From Luteolibacter luteus (GTDB lineage: Bacteria > Verrucomicrobiota > Verrucomicrobiia > Verrucomicrobiales > Akkermansiaceae): 64,000 bases of DNA. Under the pieces are notes generated by a model. That model saw nothing but the letters and a program-made list of their open reading frames with translations, made no database searches and was not told where the DNA came from. The DNA lies in assembly GCF_012913485.1 (NCBI RefSeq), contig NZ_CP051774.1:2356001-2420000 (forward strand), written 5' to 3'. Positions 8,098-16,727 of the stretch are shown piece by piece (position 1 is the first letter of the stretch; each line of letters opens with the position of its first letter). The position numbers and the translations under genes are program-made.

Positions 8098-9984
8098 GTG
8101 GCATTCGAAAGCTTCTTCGCTCAGGCCTTCCTGTATCTCTCCGCGGCACTGGTCGCGGTACTTGTTGGAAAGCGCCTCGGCATGGGCGCGGTGCTCGGCT
8201 ACCTGATTGCCGGTGCCTTGATCGGACCGTGGGGCCTGGGCTGGGTCGGAGGAGAGAGTGAAGAGATCACACACTTCGCCGAGTTCGGGGTGGTGATGAT
8301 GCTTTTCCTGGTGGGCCTGGAACTTGAGCCTTCACACCTGTGGCGGATGAAGCGCCAGATCTTCGGGCTCGGCACGGCGCAGGTGGTCTGCTCGGCGCTC
8401 GCGATCGCCGGTCTGGCGATGGCCTTCGGCATCGGATGGAAGCCGGCTCTGGGTATCGGCCTGATCCTCGCAATGTCGAGCACGGCGATCGTGCTGCAGT
8501 GCCTTTCGGAGAAGAACCTGATGCGCACGGAGGCGGGGCAAAATTCCTTCGCGGTGCTGCTCTTCCAAGACCTCGCCGTGATCCCGATCATGGCACTACT
8601 GCCGCTGCTGGGCGCGCATCAGGCGAAGGCGGGTGACCACGAGGCTCATGGGAAAGCGGCGGAATGGATGGCCCATCTCCCGGGTTGGGCGCAGGCACTA
8701 CTGACCATCGGCGCAGTGGCGCTGATCGTGATTGTGGGGCGGCTCGCGGTACGGCCGATCTTCCGCGCCATCGCGAAGACCCGCCAGCGCGAGGCCTTCA
8801 CGGCGGCGGCGCTGCTGCTGATCATCAGCGTGGCACTGCTGATGACGAAGGTGGGGCTTTCCGCGGCGCTAGGCACTTTCGTGGCGGGCGTGGTCTTGGC
8901 GAACAGCGAGTACCGCCATGAATTGGAAAGCGACCTCGAGCCCTTCAAGGGGCTCCTGCTAGGCCTGTTCTTCCTCGGCGTGGGAACCGGCATCGACTTC
9001 GGCCACATCTCGGCGAATTGGCCGACGGTGCTGGGCTGTGCCTTGGGCTTGCTGCTGGTAAAAGGCGGCGTGATTTTCGGCTTGGCCCGCGTGCGGCAGG
9101 CGACCTGTGGTTCGGCGCTGGTCTTCGCTTCGGCGCTGGCAGCAGGCGGGGAGTTTGCCTTCGTGCTGATCGCACTCGCCTCCGGAGCCGGGGTTTTCGG
9201 AGAGGAGATTTCGAGGACCTTGGTCGCCGTGGTTGCCTTGACCATGGCAGCGACGCCGCTGCTGATCCTGGCAAGCTACCGCTTCACGGCGCGATCGATG
9301 CAGCCGAAGCACACAGTCGAGCGCGCAAGCGATGTGCGCGACGAAGGCAATCCGGTCATCATCTGCGGATTCGGGCGCTTCGGCCACGCCATCGGTCGTC
9401 TGCTGGCGACCCAAGGGGTGAATTCCACCGTCCTCGACAACGATCCCGACCAAGTGGACACGCTGCGGGCGATCGGTTTCCCGGTTTTCTTCGGGGATGC
9501 AGGGCGCCCGGACTTGCTCATGACGGCAGGCGCAGCACGGGCACGGGCCTTGGTGATCGCCCTAAAGGATACCGAGACCACGATGAAGATCGTCGGGGTG
9601 GCCAAGAAGCACTTCCCGCATCTTCAGATTTTCCTGCGGGCACACAGCCGCGTGGAGGCCTATGAGTATCTGGAGGCGGGCGAGGAAAGGATCTATCGCG
9701 AGACGCTGGATACCTCCCTGCGGCTTGGCACCGATGTCCTGCGCTCGCTGGGGATGCCGGGATACACGGCTTACCGGGCGGCAAAACTTTACCGCCGCGC
9801 GGACGAGACCTTCCTGCGAAAGATGGTGGAGCACCGGAAGAAAGACCGTGCGGCCTTCCTCACGGCAGCTCGGGAATCGCAGGCGATCTTCGAGTCCGTG
9901 ATGCGTGCCGACCCGCTCGGAACGGAGGACGAAGCCTGGACGCCGCCCCCCGGAGGAGGGGTCAAGGAGAAGGCGGAGGATTGA
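8098..9984 (+). CDS. KefB/KefC-type CPA2 potassium:proton antiporter
   Basis: 628 residues from a GTG start. Residues about 1-400 are a multi-span CPA2 membrane domain ('MMLFLVGLELEPSHLW', 'GIGLILAMSSTAIVLQ', 'QNSFAVLLFQDLAVIP'). Residues about 417-530 are a TrkA-N/RCK nucleotide-binding domain ('VIICGFGRFGHAIGRLLATQ', 'VLDNDPDQVDTLR', 'VFFGDAGRPDLL'). In Escherichia coli this transporter is held closed by glutathione and opened by glutathione adducts, acidifying the cytoplasm to protect from electrophiles. Whether this host uses glutathione cannot be told here. The adjacent KefF-like subunit supports the call. Confidence 0.92.
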   Translation: MAFESFFAQAFLYLSAALVAVLVGKRLGMGAVLGYLIAGALIGPWGLGWVGGESEEITHFAEFGVVMMLFLVGLELEPSHLWRMKRQIFGLGTAQVVCSALAIAGLAMAFGIGWKPALGIGLILAMSSTAIVLQCLSEKNLMRTEAGQNSFAVLLFQDLAVIPIMALLPLLGAHQAKAGDHEAHGKAAEWMAHLPGWAQALLTIGAVALIVIVGRLAVRPIFRAIAKTRQREAFTAAALLLIISVALLMTKVGLSAALGTFVAGVVLANSEYRHELESDLEPFKGLLLGLFFLGVGTGIDFGHISANWPTVLGCALGLLLVKGGVIFGLARVRQATCGSALVFASALAAGGEFAFVLIALASGAGVFGEEISRTLVAVVALTMAATPLLILASYRFTARSMQPKHTVERASDVRDEGNPVIICGFGRFGHAIGRLLATQGVNSTVLDNDPDQVDTLRAIGFPVFFGDAGRPDLLMTAGAARARALVIALKDTETTMKIVGVAKKHFPHLQIFLRAHSRVEAYEYLEAGEERIYRETLDTSLRLGTDVLRSLGMPGYTAYRAAKLYRRADETFLRKMVEHRKKDRAAFLTAARESQAIFESVMRADPLGTEDEAWTPPPGGGVKEKAED

Positions 9985-10081
9985 GCATGCCTCTGCTGCA
10001 TGCTGAGCCCACCGACACGATATTTCCCGGATTCCGCGGAATCTGTCACGCTCCGTGCCGATATCCCATTATTACTACGCC

Positions 10082-10681
10082 ATGAGCAAACTCCTCGTTC
10101 TTTACTACTCCACCTACGGCCACATCGAGACGATGGCCAATGCCGTCGCTGAAGGCGCACGCTCCGTCGAGGGCGTGGAAGTCACCCTCAAGCGCGTGCC
10201 CGAAACCATGCCAGAGGATGTCGCGCGGAAATACGGCGCGAAGCTCGATCAGGCCGCTCCCGTCGCCGAGCCCGGCGAACTCGCCGACTACGATGCGATC
10301 ATCTTCGGCACGCCGACCCGCTTCGGAAACATGGCCGCGCAGATGCGGAACTTCCTCGACCAAACCGGCCAGCTCTGGATGAAGGGCGCACTGGTCGGAA
10401 AGGTCGGTAGCGTTTTCGCCAGTACCGGCACCGGTGGCGGCAACGAGTCCACGATCCTGACTTTCATCCCGACCCTGCTACACCATGGCATGATCTACGT
10501 CGGCCTGCCCTATGCGGCCCCGGAACTCACCGACATTAGCGAAGTGCGGGGCGGCAGTCCCTACGGCGCGGCAACCATCGCCGGCCCCGACGGCTCGCGC
10601 CAACCGAGCGAGAAGGAGCTTTCCTTGGCCCGCTTCCAAGGCAAGCACGTCGCGGGAATCACCGCGCAGTTGAAGAAGTGA
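10082..10681 (+). CDS. wrbA: WrbA-type NAD(P)H:quinone oxidoreductase
   Basis: 199 residues. Flavodoxin-like FMN-binding loop '[19 protein letters not shown]', then '[20 protein letters not shown]', '[15 protein letters not shown]', '[11 protein letters not shown]' and '[17 protein letters not shown]' match WrbA closely. WrbA proteins are tetrameric two-electron quinone reductases that avoid semiquinone formation. It follows the Kef pair by about 100 bp and precedes a lipoprotein hydrolase by 13 bp. ATG 10082 gives the standard N-terminus. Confidence 0.94.
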   Translation: MSKLLVLYYSTYGHIETMANAVAEGARSVEGVEVTLKRVPETMPEDVARKYGAKLDQAAPVAEPGELADYDAIIFGTPTRFGNMAAQMRNFLDQTGQLWMKGALVGKVGSVFASTGTGGGNESTILTFIPTLLHHGMIYVGLPYAAPELTDISEVRGGSPYGAATIAGPDGSRQPSEKELSLARFQGKHVAGITAQLKK

Positions 10682-10694
10682 GAAGGCTACGGTC

Positions 10695-12203
10695 GTGAGA
10701 ATCCTCGCGGCATCCCTGTTGATCTTCAGCCTCGCTGTGGCGGCATGCGCCCCGGCGAGGCTACAACGTGTCCGGGAACGCCGCGAATCAGTCGCCGCAG
10801 CGAGCGATCTGGAGCGGGCATTCACAGGGGCCAATGATGCTGCCGCAACGAAGGCCCTCGGAAACTGGATCGAGCAGGCACACCGCAGCGGAGCTCTCGT
10901 CCAAGAGGTCGGCGGATATCGCGTAAAATTCCAGACGAAGGGCAAAGGCGTTTACGCACCTGTTTATTTCGACCGTATCGAGCGGGCTTCCCGCTATGCG
11001 CCGGTGGGCCTCGATTCGCATCGCGAAGCGGGAGCCGGTGTCCCGATGATCGGCCATCGCGACAACCAACGGCGCGAGGCGATCGAGAAATGGTATCCAC
11101 CCGAGGCCATCACCCGAGCCGTGACAGCGGTGGCCATCCCCGGGCCAGTTCGCGGTGGCAAGCGGGACGTGGAGATCCGGCTCTACGACAGGCTACAAAC
11201 GGAAACGGTGGCAATCGGAGGCCGACGTCAAACCTTGGCCGCGGACTTCACGGCACCATGGGCCGGGCTCCTGGGAGAAACACGAGCTCTCGCCACGACC
11301 GGCTTAACATCGGTCCTTCGCCAGCAAACAGGCAGGGAGCCGGGCTTCGCGCTCATGGAGGCCTACGATCCCAACAAGACGCCTCTCATCCTGATCCACG
11401 GCCTCTTCTCGACGCCGCTTGCATGGGCAGAGCTGACGAATGAGCTATGGGCGGATCCCGCGGTTAGGACCCGCTATCAGATCTGGCACTACCTTTACCC
11501 GACGAATGCGCCACCGCTTTATTCGGCCCGGGTCATGCGAAAGCAGCTCGACGAAATGCGCTCGACGCTCGATCCGGATGGACGTGATCCCGCGATGCAA
11601 CGCACCGTCGTCATCGCTCACAGCATGGGTGGCATCCTCACGAAATCGCTGGTGGTCGATCCTCGCGATGCATTCTGGGATGCGATCTTCACGCGGCCGA
11701 TCGGCACCATGAATCTCACGCGTGAAGAACGCGCGACTCTTGACGAAGCTTTTTTCTGGAAGCCGCGGAAGCATGTCGACCGCGTGATCTTCTGTTCGGT
11801 CCCCTTTGGCGGCAGCACCTTCGCCGCCTCGTGGGTCGGGCTGCTCGGTCGACGCTTCGTGGCTCCGAGCAAAGGCTTCAGCGACTTCTTCGACAGCTTG
11901 GAGAAGAAGAATCCCGGCATTTGGGGTCCAGCCTACCGCAATCTGCCGGGGAACAGCGTGAACAGTGTCTCGAGCCTTTCGCCACAGCAGCTCTCGATGG
12001 AGATCTTCCACAGGCTGCCGATTGTCCCGACCACGGCGGCACATGTGATCACCGGCTCGCGGGATTTCTTCGTTTCATCGACAAGCTCCGCAGTCCCGGG
12101 AGCGGAATCGTCGTTGGAAGTTCCTTCCGGCCACGGCTCGTTCCATCACCCGAAGGCGATCGCGGAGATCAAGCGCATCCTGGCACTGCCACCGCATCAC
12201 TGA
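10695..12203 (+). CDS. Lipoprotein alpha/beta hydrolase (lipase-like)
   Basis: 502 residues from a GTG start. A signal sequence with lipobox 'LAVAAC' suggests membrane anchoring outside the cytoplasm. A variable region (about 20-215) precedes the hydrolase core: 'TPLILIHGLFSTPLAWAEL' (oxyanion-hole HG), 'VIAHSMGGILTKSL' with the nucleophilic Ser in a GxSxG-like 'AHSMGG' elbow, and a late 'SGHGSFHHPKAI' that offers the catalytic His. It resembles PGAP1/lipase-class serine hydrolases; substrate unknown. Its 13-bp distance from wrbA suggests co-transcription, though a functional link is not obvious. Confidence 0.82.
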   Translation: MRILAASLLIFSLAVAACAPARLQRVRERRESVAAASDLERAFTGANDAAATKALGNWIEQAHRSGALVQEVGGYRVKFQTKGKGVYAPVYFDRIERASRYAPVGLDSHREAGAGVPMIGHRDNQRREAIEKWYPPEAITRAVTAVAIPGPVRGGKRDVEIRLYDRLQTETVAIGGRRQTLAADFTAPWAGLLGETRALATTGLTSVLRQQTGREPGFALMEAYDPNKTPLILIHGLFSTPLAWAELTNELWADPAVRTRYQIWHYLYPTNAPPLYSARVMRKQLDEMRSTLDPDGRDPAMQRTVVIAHSMGGILTKSLVVDPRDAFWDAIFTRPIGTMNLTREERATLDEAFFWKPRKHVDRVIFCSVPFGGSTFAASWVGLLGRRFVAPSKGFSDFFDSLEKKNPGIWGPAYRNLPGNSVNSVSSLSPQQLSMEIFHRLPIVPTTAAHVITGSRDFFVSSTSSAVPGAESSLEVPSGHGSFHHPKAIAEIKRILALPPHH

Positions 12204-12212
12204 AGGAAAGGC

Positions 12213-12241
12213 TTGGACGCCGGGGCGGGCGCGAGGATGTT
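12213..12241 (+). promoter_or_regulatory. Candidate leaderless promoter of rhomboid gene
   Basis: TTGGAC (12213-12218), 17-nt spacer, GATGTT (12236-12241), then 6 nt to the GTG at 12248. The -10 is weak, but the layout matches the recurrent pattern of this window. Confidence 0.4.
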
Positions 12242-12247
12242 AGCCGC

Positions 12248-13021
12248 GTGATCTTTCCCATCAGCGACGACGACCGGCATCTGATGAGCCCGGCATGGAT
12301 TACCATCCTCCTCCTAGCGGCCAATGTGGTGGTGTTCGCAATGCAGCTGCTCGATCCCGGCCTGACCTATGGCTGGAGCGTGATCCCCAAGGAAATCGTC
12401 ACAGGCGTCGATCTCACCGACCCAGTGCTCATCAAGGTAGGCCAGCAAGTCGGCCAAATTCCGCAGCTTCCCGGTCCGGTTCCGATCTACCTCACGATCT
12501 TCTCCGCCATGTTCATGCACGGTGGTTGGGCGCACATCGGCGGAAACATGCTCTACCTTTGGATCTTCGGCGACAACGTGGAGCACCGCTTCGGCAGCTT
12601 GAAATTCCTGCTCTTTTATCTGATTAGCGGCATCGTCGCGACCTTCGCACAGATCGCCACGAATCCGGATAGCGTGATTCCGAATCTCGGTGCCTCCGGA
12701 GCGATCTCCGGAGTGTTGGGTGCTTACATGGTGCTCTTTCCGCGGAACATGGTGAACGCCATCTTCTTTTTCCGGATCGTCTCGCTGCCCGCGATCTTCG
12801 TGATCGGGATGTGGATCTTCCTGCAACTCGTCAATGGTGCGGGCTCGATCGCGCCGACTGCGGAAACAGGTGGTGGCGTGGCTTATGCCGCACACATCGG
12901 CGGCTTTGTTGCGGGCGTCGCGATGGGTTTCTTTGCGCGGATGGGCATGAAGAACCACGAGCCGCCCTCGGTCTTCCGGAGGATCTACGAGGACGAGCCG
13001 AAGGTGCGACGCTACTGGTGA
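12248..13021 (+). CDS. Rhomboid-family intramembrane serine protease
   Basis: 257 residues from GTG 12248; an open frame continues upstream inside the previous gene and is not used. Six or so hydrophobic helices are visible. 'SAMFMHGGWAHIGGNMLYLW' is the conserved loop-1/TM2 signature, 'GASGAISGVLGAYM' carries the catalytic Ser (about residue 148) and 'AYAAHIGGFVAGV' the catalytic His (about 215). Rhomboids cleave transmembrane helices; the substrate here is unknown. It stands alone between a hydrolase and a small secreted protein, with its own candidate promoter. Confidence 0.92.
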   Translation: MIFPISDDDRHLMSPAWITILLLAANVVVFAMQLLDPGLTYGWSVIPKEIVTGVDLTDPVLIKVGQQVGQIPQLPGPVPIYLTIFSAMFMHGGWAHIGGNMLYLWIFGDNVEHRFGSLKFLLFYLISGIVATFAQIATNPDSVIPNLGASGAISGVLGAYMVLFPRNMVNAIFFFRIVSLPAIFVIGMWIFLQLVNGAGSIAPTAETGGGVAYAAHIGGFVAGVAMGFFARMGMKNHEPPSVFRRIYEDEPKVRRYW

Positions 13022-13025
13022 GAAC

Positions 13026-13053
13026 TTGCGCAGCAGAGGCGAGCTGTCAGTCT
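13026..13053 (+). promoter_or_regulatory. Candidate leaderless promoter of 13061 gene
   Basis: TTGCGC (13026-13031), 16-nt spacer, CAGTCT (13048-13053), 7 nt, then ATG 13061. No Shine-Dalgarno sequence is present. Confidence 0.5.
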
Positions 13054-13060
13054 GGCTGAC

Positions 13061-13525
13061 ATGATCAAGCTCCTGCCCTTCCTGTTAGTCGCCTTCCTCG
13101 CAAGTCTCCCTCAAGGCCGCGCGGAAAGTGACAACCGCATCCGCGTGGAGGAGCTCAAGACGCAGCTTCCTATTGGCCTGCTCAAGATGCCGCTCGGAAC
13201 CGTAGTGACCGTGAAATGCCGGAGTTTCTTACCCACGGAAGAGGAGAGCCGGAACAAGGACGCTTTCTGGAAACGTCAGGTAGAAATCACCGAAATCGAC
13301 GGAAAAGCATTGGAGCCGCCGGTCAGGATCGAATGGGACACCTCTTCTCCGCTTCTCAAGAAGCCGCCGGTTGGCACCACGATTGAAGCCATCGGATACG
13401 AGTCGGGAAGCTTCCACGGCATCCCCGATGCAGCAGGTAAGGATTTGCCCCTCGCCTCAGGCATCCCCTTTGCCTTTCACAGCGGGTTTGTTCCCATGCA
13501 AGAAGTGAGACGGCCCGCCAACTAG
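13061..13525 (+). CDS. Small exported protein of unknown function
   Basis: 154 residues. The first 21 residues form a signal peptide ending near 'GRAES'. The mature part is a compact, probably beta-rich domain ('GTVVTVKCRSFLP', 'RQVEITEIDGKALEPPVRIE', 'GTTIEAIGYESGSF') suggestive of an OB-like or beta-barrel fold, but I recognise no family. It converges on the vsr gene 5 bp away. Confidence 0.7.
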   Translation: MIKLLPFLLVAFLASLPQGRAESDNRIRVEELKTQLPIGLLKMPLGTVVTVKCRSFLPTEEESRNKDAFWKRQVEITEIDGKALEPPVRIEWDTSSPLLKKPPVGTTIEAIGYESGSFHGIPDAAGKDLPLASGIPFAFHSGFVPMQEVRRPAN

Positions 13526-13530
13526 GCGAG

Positions 13531-14028
13531 TCACTCGGATTCCGCCACCTTGGAGGAAAAGGAGCGACGGGTTGTTGCCGGAGCTCCTACGACTCCAAGC
13601 GGCCGACCGATCAGCACCGGCAACCTCGCTTCCAACCACTCCCGCGCTCCCTTTGTCTTTAGCGCGCATGCCCAGAGCGTGACCACGTGCCAACCGAGGT
13701 TCCTCAGTTCACGCTCGACCCGGGCATCGCGAGCCTTGTTTCCCCCGATCTTCGCCTGCCACCACTCCGTCTTCGACTGCGGCATCTTGAAGTCCGGGCA
13801 GTGCTCGTGGCCGTGCCAGAAGCAACCGTGAACAAAGATCACCACGCCATACTTCGGCAGGACGAGATCCGGGCGGCCCGGCAACGATTTATTCTTCGGG
13901 CCATGGACCGTGAAGCGATAGCCCAGCCGGTGAAGCATCGAACGGACCGCCAGCTCCGGCTTGGTATTCCCGCCACGGATGCGTGACATCACCTCGGATC
14001 TCTTTTCCGCTGACCAGATGTCCGCCAT
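13531..14028 (-). CDS. vsr: Very short patch repair (Vsr) endonuclease
   Basis: 165 residues. Typical Vsr start 'DIWSAEKRSEVMSRIRGGNT' then 'ELAVRSMLHRLGYRF', the catalytic 'PGRPDLVLPKYGVVIFVHGC' with the active-site Asp, and the Zn/His-Cys region 'FWHGHEHC'. Vsr nicks 5' of T in T:G mismatches that arise from deamination of 5-methylcytosine. It normally accompanies a cytosine-C5 methyltransferase; none is next to it here, nor elsewhere in the window. TTGCTC 35 nt upstream of the start with CGCTAT after 16 nt is a weak leaderless promoter. Confidence 0.93.
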   Translation of the reverse strand: MADIWSAEKRSEVMSRIRGGNTKPELAVRSMLHRLGYRFTVHGPKNKSLPGRPDLVLPKYGVVIFVHGCFWHGHEHCPDFKMPQSKTEWWQAKIGGNKARDARVERELRNLGWHVVTLWACALKTKGAREWLEARLPVLIGRPLGVVGAPATTRRSFSSKVAESE

Positions 14029-14131
14029 AAGCCAAATAGCGTGGAGCCGTGACCTTGGAGCAAGGAGTTAGATGCTGGATGCCATGCGGAATTTCTGCCA
14101 GCCTCCTCCACTCCCACCGGAACCCAAGCCC

Positions 14132-14788
14132 ATGAACATCCTGCCCTCTTCCCGACGCCGCTTTTTGCGGAACTTCTCCCTGAGCGCTGCCGGCCTCTGG
14201 GTCCCCGGCGCCTTCGCGGAGGCGCTCACCCTCACGCCGAAGCAAACCGAGGGCCCCTTCTATCCGGTGGACCTGCCGCTGGATACCGACAACGATTTGA
14301 TCATCCTGAACGATGGCCTGACGCCCGCCCTCGGCAGTGTGACGCATCTCAGCGGTCGCGTGACCGACGCGAAGGGCGAGCCGATCCGCAACGCATTGGT
14401 CGAGATCTGGCAGGTCGATCACCACGGCGTCTATCTCCACAAGGGCAGCAGCGACCACGAAAAGCGCGACGCGAATTTCCAAGGCTTCGGCCGCTTCATG
14501 ACCGGCTCCAGCGGCGAGTATTACTTCCGCACCATCAAGCCGGTCGCTTATCCCGGCCGTACGCCCCACATCCATTTCGCCGTAAAGATGAAGGGCCGCG
14601 AGAAGTGGACGACCCAATGCTACATCAAGGGTGAGAAGCAGAATGAAGCGGACGGCGTGATCAAGGCGATCAAGGACGAGAAGCAACGCGCCTCGGTAAT
14701 CGTCGATTTCGCCCCGATCCCCGGCCTTGCCACCGGCGAGCTGGCGGCACGGTTCGACATCGTGATGGGATTCACCCCGGCGGGTTGA
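14132..14788 (+). CDS. Tat-exported intradiol ring-cleavage dioxygenase-like protein
   Basis: 218 residues from ATG 14132. The N-terminus 'SSRRRFLRNFSLSAAGLW' is a twin-arginine signal, so the folded metalloprotein is predicted to be exported. The core 'KQTEGPFYPVDLPLD', 'SGRVTDAKGEPIRNALVEIW', 'YYFRTIKPVAYPGRTPHIHF' matches protocatechuate/catechol 1,2-dioxygenase-type beta sandwiches; the 'AYPGRTPHIHF' Tyr and two His are the Fe(III) ligands, with a further Tyr in 'GVYLHKG'. Extracellular homologues exist with unclear substrates. It stops 4 nt from the convergent CDF gene. Confidence 0.87.
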   Translation: MNILPSSRRRFLRNFSLSAAGLWVPGAFAEALTLTPKQTEGPFYPVDLPLDTDNDLIILNDGLTPALGSVTHLSGRVTDAKGEPIRNALVEIWQVDHHGVYLHKGSSDHEKRDANFQGFGRFMTGSSGEYYFRTIKPVAYPGRTPHIHFAVKMKGREKWTTQCYIKGEKQNEADGVIKAIKDEKQRASVIVDFAPIPGLATGELAARFDIVMGFTPAG

Positions 14789-14792
14789 GCGC

Positions 14793-15701
14793 TCAGCGGA
14801 TCTCCCACTGCTCCTCGTGATCTTCCGCGGAGCGCGGCTCCAAATGAGAAATCACGCGGACATCCGGACCCAGCAGCGCCGCGACCCGCCCCTCCATGTC
14901 CGTGGCCACCTCATGGGCTTCCCGTACCGCCGTGCTATCCGGGAAAACCAGATGAAATTCCACCCAATGGGTCCGGCCCGAGTGGCGGTGCCGGAGATTG
15001 TGATAGGACAGTCCGTGCTCCGCGCAGTCGGCATCCAGGCACTCGCGGAGATTCTTTTCCACCGCCAGGTCGGCTTCATCCATCAGACCGCCGAGACTTT
15101 CCTTCATCAATCGTCCACCGGTCCAGATCAGCTTGATGGCCGCGATCACGGCAAAGATCGGATCCCACCACTTCCAGCCCGTGAAGTAGATCAGCGCCAG
15201 CGCGACAAGCAGCGCACCACTGGTCCAGACATCAGCCAGCACGTGCTCACCATTCGCGCGCAGCACCGCGGAGTTCCGCTTTTTTCCCACCCGCAGGAGG
15301 GCCGCACCCAGCACGAGATTCACCAGCGCGGCGGCAGCAGTGATGATCACGCCGATCCCCATGTTTGCAATCTGGCCGCCGACAAAGACCTGGCGGGCTG
15401 CCTCGTAGATGATGAGGAGACCGGCGGCGCTGATCATGGCCCCCTCGAAGCCGGAGGAAATGAACGCCACCTTGTCGTGGCCGAAATGATGGGTCTCGTC
15501 CGAAGGCTTGTGAGCGAGTCGCAGCGCCCACGCGGCGAATGCTACCGCCAGAACATGGGTCACGGATTCCGCGGCATCCGAATAAATCGCCGAGGAGCCC
15601 GTCAGACCGGCAGCCACAATCTTCGCGAAGAGCAGGACAACCGCCACCCCGAGCGAGAGGTTCATCACCTTCGATTGGTCTTCGGACAAACTCGCGCTCA
15701 C
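14793..15701 (-). CDS. Cation diffusion facilitator (CDF) metal transporter
   Basis: 302 residues from GTG 15701. The frame is open to 15785, but the shorter start gives the normal CDF length and lies 7 nt after a well-placed promoter. TM2 carries 'SSAIYSDAAESVTHVLAVAF' with the metal-binding DxxxS/D-type site, and TM5 'NGEHVLADVWTSGALLVALA' carries the second HxxxD. A cytosolic C-terminal domain follows ('YHNLRHRHSGRTHWVEFHLV', 'REAHEVATDMEGRVAALLG'). Family members exchange Zn, Fe, Mn or Co for protons; the ion cannot be assigned here. Confidence 0.88.
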   Translation of the reverse strand: MSASLSEDQSKVMNLSLGVAVVLLFAKIVAAGLTGSSAIYSDAAESVTHVLAVAFAAWALRLAHKPSDETHHFGHDKVAFISSGFEGAMISAAGLLIIYEAARQVFVGGQIANMGIGVIITAAAALVNLVLGAALLRVGKKRNSAVLRANGEHVLADVWTSGALLVALALIYFTGWKWWDPIFAVIAAIKLIWTGGRLMKESLGGLMDEADLAVEKNLRECLDADCAEHGLSYHNLRHRHSGRTHWVEFHLVFPDSTAVREAHEVATDMEGRVAALLGPDVRVISHLEPRSAEDHEEQWEIR

Positions 15702-15708
15702 GACGCAG

Positions 15709-15736
15709 AGCGTGGGAATTTCGCCCGCTCTGGCAA
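15709..15736 (-). promoter_or_regulatory. Candidate leaderless promoter of CDF gene
   Basis: Minus strand: TTGCCA (15736-15731), 16-nt spacer, CACGCT (15714-15709), 7 nt, then GTG 15701. It supports the shorter start. Confidence 0.48.
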
Positions 15737-15794
15737 CCCCTTCAAAAAGCCCTTCGCAGGGGGCGACATAACTGATTGAATCCACGGAGCCCCA

Positions 15795-16598
15795 GTGAAG
15801 CGCCTCGCCCTAACTTTCTTAGCCTTGGCTGCAATTCTTTGCGCTGTCTGCTGGCATTACCGCGGACAGATCGCCATGGCGCTGCGTGAACTGGACACCC
15901 CGCTGAGCCTTTCCGAAAGCCATCTGCCAAAACCGGACGCGGAGCGCTATGCGACCATGAAGGAAGATGTGGAGCGCTGGCGGAAAAATCTGGCCACAAA
16001 GCATGCCAAGGCAAAGACCGCAGCGGAAAAGGACAAGGTACTCGCGGAGGCCCGCGGCTTTCTGGAATCCGTGCTCCCGGAAATGATGCGCTGCTGGCTG
16101 GGCACACGCTGGGATTTCCACGGCACCAGCGAGGTGCCTGGCGAGGGAAAGATCGCCTGCGGCTACTTCGTCGCGACCGTGCTCCGGGATGCGGGATTCC
16201 GCGTCGATCGCTACAAGCTCGCACAACAGTCCTCGCAGAGCATCCTCCGCAGTTTCCTGCCACGGGAGGCTCTGAGCCTGCAGGTAGGCGTCCCCTATGA
16301 AAGCTATGCCGCCGGGCTGAAGAAGGCGGAGCACGGCATCCGTATCGTGGGCCTCGACAGCCATGTCGCCTTTCTCGTGACGGGAAATGACGATTTCCGC
16401 TTCATCCACTCCTCCGGCTCGAAGCCGTGGTGCGTGGTGGATGAAGGGGAAAACGATGCCGATGTCCTGCGCCGCTCAAACTACCGCGTGCAGGGGTGCC
16501 TGACTGCGGACAAGGAAGTGCTCCGCCGCTGGCTGGCGGGCAAGACCATCGAAGTCCGCGAAGATTCCTCCGCGACGGCGTCGGCGGCCCGCAATTGA
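15795..16598 (+). CDS. Membrane-anchored protein with papain-like (NlpC/P60-like) features
   Basis: 267 residues from GTG 15795. An N-terminal hydrophobic helix (about 1-25) serves as signal or anchor, followed by a charged helical stretch. The later part has 'GEGKIACGYFVATVLRDAGF' with a Cys at the start of a helix, then 'GLDSHVAFLVT' with a His before a strand and 'FRFIHSSG', the spacing of Cys and His seen in NlpC/P60 or CHAP-type hydrolases. The enzyme assignment is inference from these motifs only; it could act on peptidoglycan or be inactive. Confidence 0.55.
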   Translation: MKRLALTFLALAAILCAVCWHYRGQIAMALRELDTPLSLSESHLPKPDAERYATMKEDVERWRKNLATKHAKAKTAAEKDKVLAEARGFLESVLPEMMRCWLGTRWDFHGTSEVPGEGKIACGYFVATVLRDAGFRVDRYKLAQQSSQSILRSFLPREALSLQVGVPYESYAAGLKKAEHGIRIVGLDSHVAFLVTGNDDFRFIHSSGSKPWCVVDEGENDADVLRRSNYRVQGCLTADKEVLRRWLAGKTIEVREDSSATASAARN

Positions 16599-16639
16599 GG
16601 CGAAAGCGGAGGTCTCCCCGATCTCGGTAAGAGGGGTGG

Positions 16640-16688
16640 AAAGAAAAAGGATTGGAAATCGACGGTTTCCCATCAACTGCCAATCCTT
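16640..16688 (-). terminator. Probable terminator after TPR gene
   Basis: On the minus strand AAGGATTGG (16688-16680) pairs with CCAATCCTT (16655-16647), enclosing a smaller GGAAA/TTTCC hairpin; TTTTTCTTTCC follows. It is placed 40 nt after the TPR stop and could also slow transcription from the plus-strand side. Confidence 0.6.
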
Positions 16689-16727
16689 GTTATCCTAGCG
16701 TTTCGCTAAGCCTTGTATCGGCCGGTC

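Noticed and set aside
15702-15785. Longer N-terminus of the CDF transporter from GTG 15785
   Set aside because: It adds 28 residues without family similarity and would place the well-formed TTGCCA/CACGCT promoter inside the gene.
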